From an uncultured Peptococcaceae bacterium (lineage in GTDB: Bacteria; Bacillota; Peptococcia; Peptococcales; Peptococcaceae), in NCBI GenBank assembly GCA_900553245.1, contig USCP01000082.1:1-8377 (forward strand): a stretch of DNA of 8,377 nucleotides, given 5' to 3'. A model generated the notes under the pieces. The model did no database searches. It was given only the letters and a program-made list of their open reading frames with translations, and was not told the origin of the DNA. A program made the translations under genes and the position numbers. Shown here one piece after another: positions 6,462-8,377 of the stretch. The stretch's first letter is position 1, and each line of letters begins with the position of its first letter.

Positions 6462-7403
6462 ATGTTCAAGGTCCTGAGAAATTTTATCATCGGGCTATTG
6501 ATCGGCGCGGTTGTTTTTTTTCTTGCACTTCCTTATATATTTTTCCACGAATCTCCAACGGAATTTTATCCGCGTTATATCAACGCCGAGCTTCGAAAAA
6601 CACAGGACACACGCCAATTGGCACGTTTTTTTGACGACCGGGGACTGCATCTGCCAATCCTCACCTATCGCCAATTTGCGCAAGTTGATGAACAAGGCGA
6701 GCCTGTGGAAGAAGGCATCACCGTTGAACAATTTGAGGAACAAATGAAAACGTTAAAGGACATCGGCTGTACCTTTATTACCCCCAATGATTTACTCTAC
6801 GCGATTAACGAAAACAAAGCGTTGCCATCCCGCGCCGTTCTGATTACCTTTGACGATTGCAGCGAAGAAATCTACACCGAGGCTTTTCCGATTTTGAAAA
6901 AATATGAAATCAATGCCACCGTCAACGTCATCGGGTATTATGTCAAACACCGTGACAACTACAATTTTCCGATTCTATCATGGGATGAGCTCCGCGAAAT
7001 GACCGATAGCGGGCTTATTACTTTGCAAAGCGAAACCTACTATTCCTATGTCCAAAAATTAAATGTCGACGGCACCATAAGTCATCCCTTCATCCATCAA
7101 CGGCCGAAGGAATCTTGGAATGCGTATTACCAACGCATCACAAAGGATCTTCTAAAAAATAATGTCCTGCTCATGCTAAAGACCCATCAAATGCCAATCG
7201 CCGTGGCTTATCCTTACGGTGAGAGCAACGATGCCACCAAGCAAGCCATGGCATCCATGAATCTTTACATGGGCTTTGAAAGCGGCAATAATCGTTGCCT
7301 CAACCTAGTGAATTGGGTCGACCCCTATCATTTGCCACGCTTTGAAATGAATCAGAATTTCAAGCGCATGCAGGATTTTGTGGCTTTTATTAACACCTAT
7401 TAA
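6462..7403 (+). CDS. Membrane-anchored polysaccharide deacetylase homologue (CE4/IcaB-like) with altered metal site
   Basis: The protein has 313 residues. Residues 7-27 form a signal-anchor helix; the rest should lie outside the membrane. The order of motifs follows IcaB/PgaB-type carbohydrate esterase 4 proteins: LPILTYR (64-70, usually LxYH), FEEQMKTLKDIGCTFIT (91-107), VLITFDDCSEEIYTEAFPIL (126-145) with D131 and D132 of the TFDD motif, SETYYSY (190-196), and VAYPYGESND (248-257) for the YPYG motif. Active family members use one Asp and two His for the metal, the His pair lying in SHTxxxH. Here these are E191 and Y196, and the early YH histidine is R70. So the fold seems intact but the catalytic metal site is not standard; it may be inactive or changed. 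Start: ATG with AAAGGAGG (6447-6454) 7 nt upstream. It is followed 12 nt later by the EamA gene in the same operon. Fold confidence is good; deacetylase activity is doubtful. Confidence 0.85.
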   Translation: MFKVLRNFIIGLLIGAVVFFLALPYIFFHESPTEFYPRYINAELRKTQDTRQLARFFDDRGLHLPILTYRQFAQVDEQGEPVEEGITVEQFEEQMKTLKDIGCTFITPNDLLYAINENKALPSRAVLITFDDCSEEIYTEAFPILKKYEINATVNVIGYYVKHRDNYNFPILSWDELREMTDSGLITLQSETYYSYVQKLNVDGTISHPFIHQRPKESWNAYYQRITKDLLKNNVLLMLKTHQMPIAVAYPYGESNDATKQAMASMNLYMGFESGNNRCLNLVNWVDPYHLPRFEMNQNFKRMQDFVAFINTY

Positions 7404-7415
7404 AAAGGAGTCTTT

Positions 7416-8306
7416 ATGAAATCAAAATATCTCATTTTGACCATTCTCGCCGCTATTGGTTGGGGCTTTTCCGGCACCTGCGGTGAGCATCTCTTTAAAG
7501 TCTATCAAACCAACGGCGAGTGGCTGACCACTGTTCGCCTTTTAACAGCCGGTTCGCTGCTTCTTATGATCAACCTCGTTACCGGTCATAAACGAGAGCT
7601 CATCGGCCTTATTACGTCTAAACGTGATTTACCGATGCTGCTTCTCTTTGCTGTTCTGGGAATGATGGCAGTACAATACACCTATCTGGTCGCCATTGCC
7701 TACACCAACTCCGGCACCGCCACCGTGCTACAATACATCGGACCGGCTTTTGTGCTTCTCTATGTGTGTCTACGCAACCGACGCTTGCCACATTGGCGTG
7801 AATTTGTATCCCTTGTGGCCATTATGATTGGGGTCTTTTTAATTGCCACTCACGGCGATATCAGCAATCTTGTGATTTCCCAGCTCGGTCTCCTTTGGGG
7901 GATTGCTTCCGCGATTTTTCTCGCTGTTCACGATGTGATGCCGGTTGGGCTCATCCAACGTTGGGGGAGCCTGCCTGTCACAGCTTGGGCGATGTTCTTG
8001 GGCGGGATTGCCCTTGCCATCATCACCCGTCCCTTTGACTATGTGCCAACCATCAATGTAGATACCGTTCTCACTTTTAGCGGTCTCATCATCATTGGCA
8101 CGGTCTTTGGCTTCACCGCCTTTCTCACCGGTGTGGCACACATTGGGCCGGTCAAAGCCAGCCTTGTCTGCTGTATCGAACCGATTGCCGCCAGCATCTT
8201 CTCCTTCCTTTGGGTCGGGACCCACTTTACTTTTATTGATATTGTAGGAATGTTGATCATTTTAATTGCCGTATTTATTCTCACAAACACACCAAGCAAA
8301 GCTTAA
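7416..8306 (+). CDS. EamA/DMT-superfamily transporter
   Basis: This 296-residue inner-membrane transporter has the ten helices and two EamA repeats of the drug/metabolite transporter superfamily. Repeat 1 starts with LAAIGWGFSGTCGEHLF (11-27) and ends in AYTNSGTATVLQYIGPAFVLL (95-115), a conserved helix pair; repeat 2 begins near 154 (ISQLGLLWGIASAIFLAVHD) and carries AHIGPVKASLVCCIEPIAAS (241-260), the typical motif near its end. The length is normal. Members export or import amino acids or other small metabolites, and the substrate cannot be told from sequence. Start: ATG with AAGGAG (7405-7410) 5 nt upstream. The gap of 12 nt from the deacetylase-like gene indicates co-transcription, though a functional link between the two is not obvious. 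A hairpin follows the stop codon. Confidence 0.93.
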   Translation: MKSKYLILTILAAIGWGFSGTCGEHLFKVYQTNGEWLTTVRLLTAGSLLLMINLVTGHKRELIGLITSKRDLPMLLLFAVLGMMAVQYTYLVAIAYTNSGTATVLQYIGPAFVLLYVCLRNRRLPHWREFVSLVAIMIGVFLIATHGDISNLVISQLGLLWGIASAIFLAVHDVMPVGLIQRWGSLPVTAWAMFLGGIALAIITRPFDYVPTINVDTVLTFSGLIIIGTVFGFTAFLTGVAHIGPVKASLVCCIEPIAASIFSFLWVGTHFTFIDIVGMLIILIAVFILTNTPSKA

Positions 8307-8313
8307 GAACACA

Positions 8314-8348
8314 AAATGCCCATGCACCGAAATGGTGCATGGGCATTT
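8314..8348. terminator. Perfect 15-bp hairpin after the EamA gene, probable terminator
   Basis: Bases 8314-8328 pair perfectly with 8334-8348 around a 5-base GAAAT loop, 8 bases after the stop codon. On the plus strand only TTT follows inside the stem end and then CAGACTG, so the T run is weak. On the minus strand the hairpin is followed by TTTTGTGTTC, so it may also, or mainly, serve a convergent gene beyond the window. Confidence 0.75.
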
Positions 8349-8377
8349 CAGACTGTATAGAAACCCTAATTTCGGCC

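Noticed and set aside
7839..8225. 128-codon minus-strand open frame inside the EamA transporter gene
   Set aside because: Its composition is that of an antisense shadow (charged, repetitive Asp/Gly/Lys) and the plus-strand frame has clear EamA motifs.

Overview
The window (8377 bases) looks like chromosomal DNA from a low- to mid-GC Gram-positive bacterium (Bacillota, probably an anaerobic Clostridia-like lineage). This rests on strong AAAGGAGG-type ribosome binding sites before almost every gene, TATAAT-type promoters, compact hairpin terminators and the families present (SLC13 permease, MBOAT/DHHW pair, DUF3267, EamA). I cannot name the genus. I see no rRNA, tRNA, CRISPR array, transposase, integrase or phage gene, and no stretch over 300 bases without a gene.

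Layout from left to right: (1) the C-terminal 130 residues of an SLC13/DASS-type permease (+), closed by a strong terminator; (2) a convergent, unrecognised three-helix membrane protein with a cysteine-bearing outer domain (-); (3) divergent from it, a single-gene unit for a short 'core' MetE-type methionine synthase (+), closed by a bidirectional terminator; (4) a two-gene operon read on the minus strand, with an AlgI/PatA-like MBOAT O-acyltransferase followed 12 nt later by an AlgJ/DHHW-like SGNH protein; (5) a separate minus-strand DUF3267 membrane zincin-like protein with its own terminator; (6) divergent from it, a plus-strand two-gene operon of a membrane-anchored CE4/IcaB-like polysaccharide deacetylase homologue and an EamA/DMT transporter, followed by a perfect 15-bp hairpin.

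The clearest functional theme is modification of an exported cell-envelope polymer. MBOAT plus DHHW proteins form the usual transmembrane O-acetylation pair: the MBOAT moves an acyl group across the membrane and the SGNH protein may place it on the polymer. The neighbouring deacetylase homologue has kept its TFDD motif but lost both histidines of the metal site, so it may not be an ordinary deacetylase. Nothing in the window makes the polymer itself, so the substrate is unknown.

I found no clearly new multi-gene system. The points most worth following are the degenerate deacetylase, the altered DHHW motif (DNHN) in the acyltransferase partner, the repeated TGCTATAAT promoter element with palindromes at the algI-like promoter, and the unrecognised protein of region 2. 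The methionine synthase is also of interest because it has only the catalytic half and no room for a SAM riboswitch.
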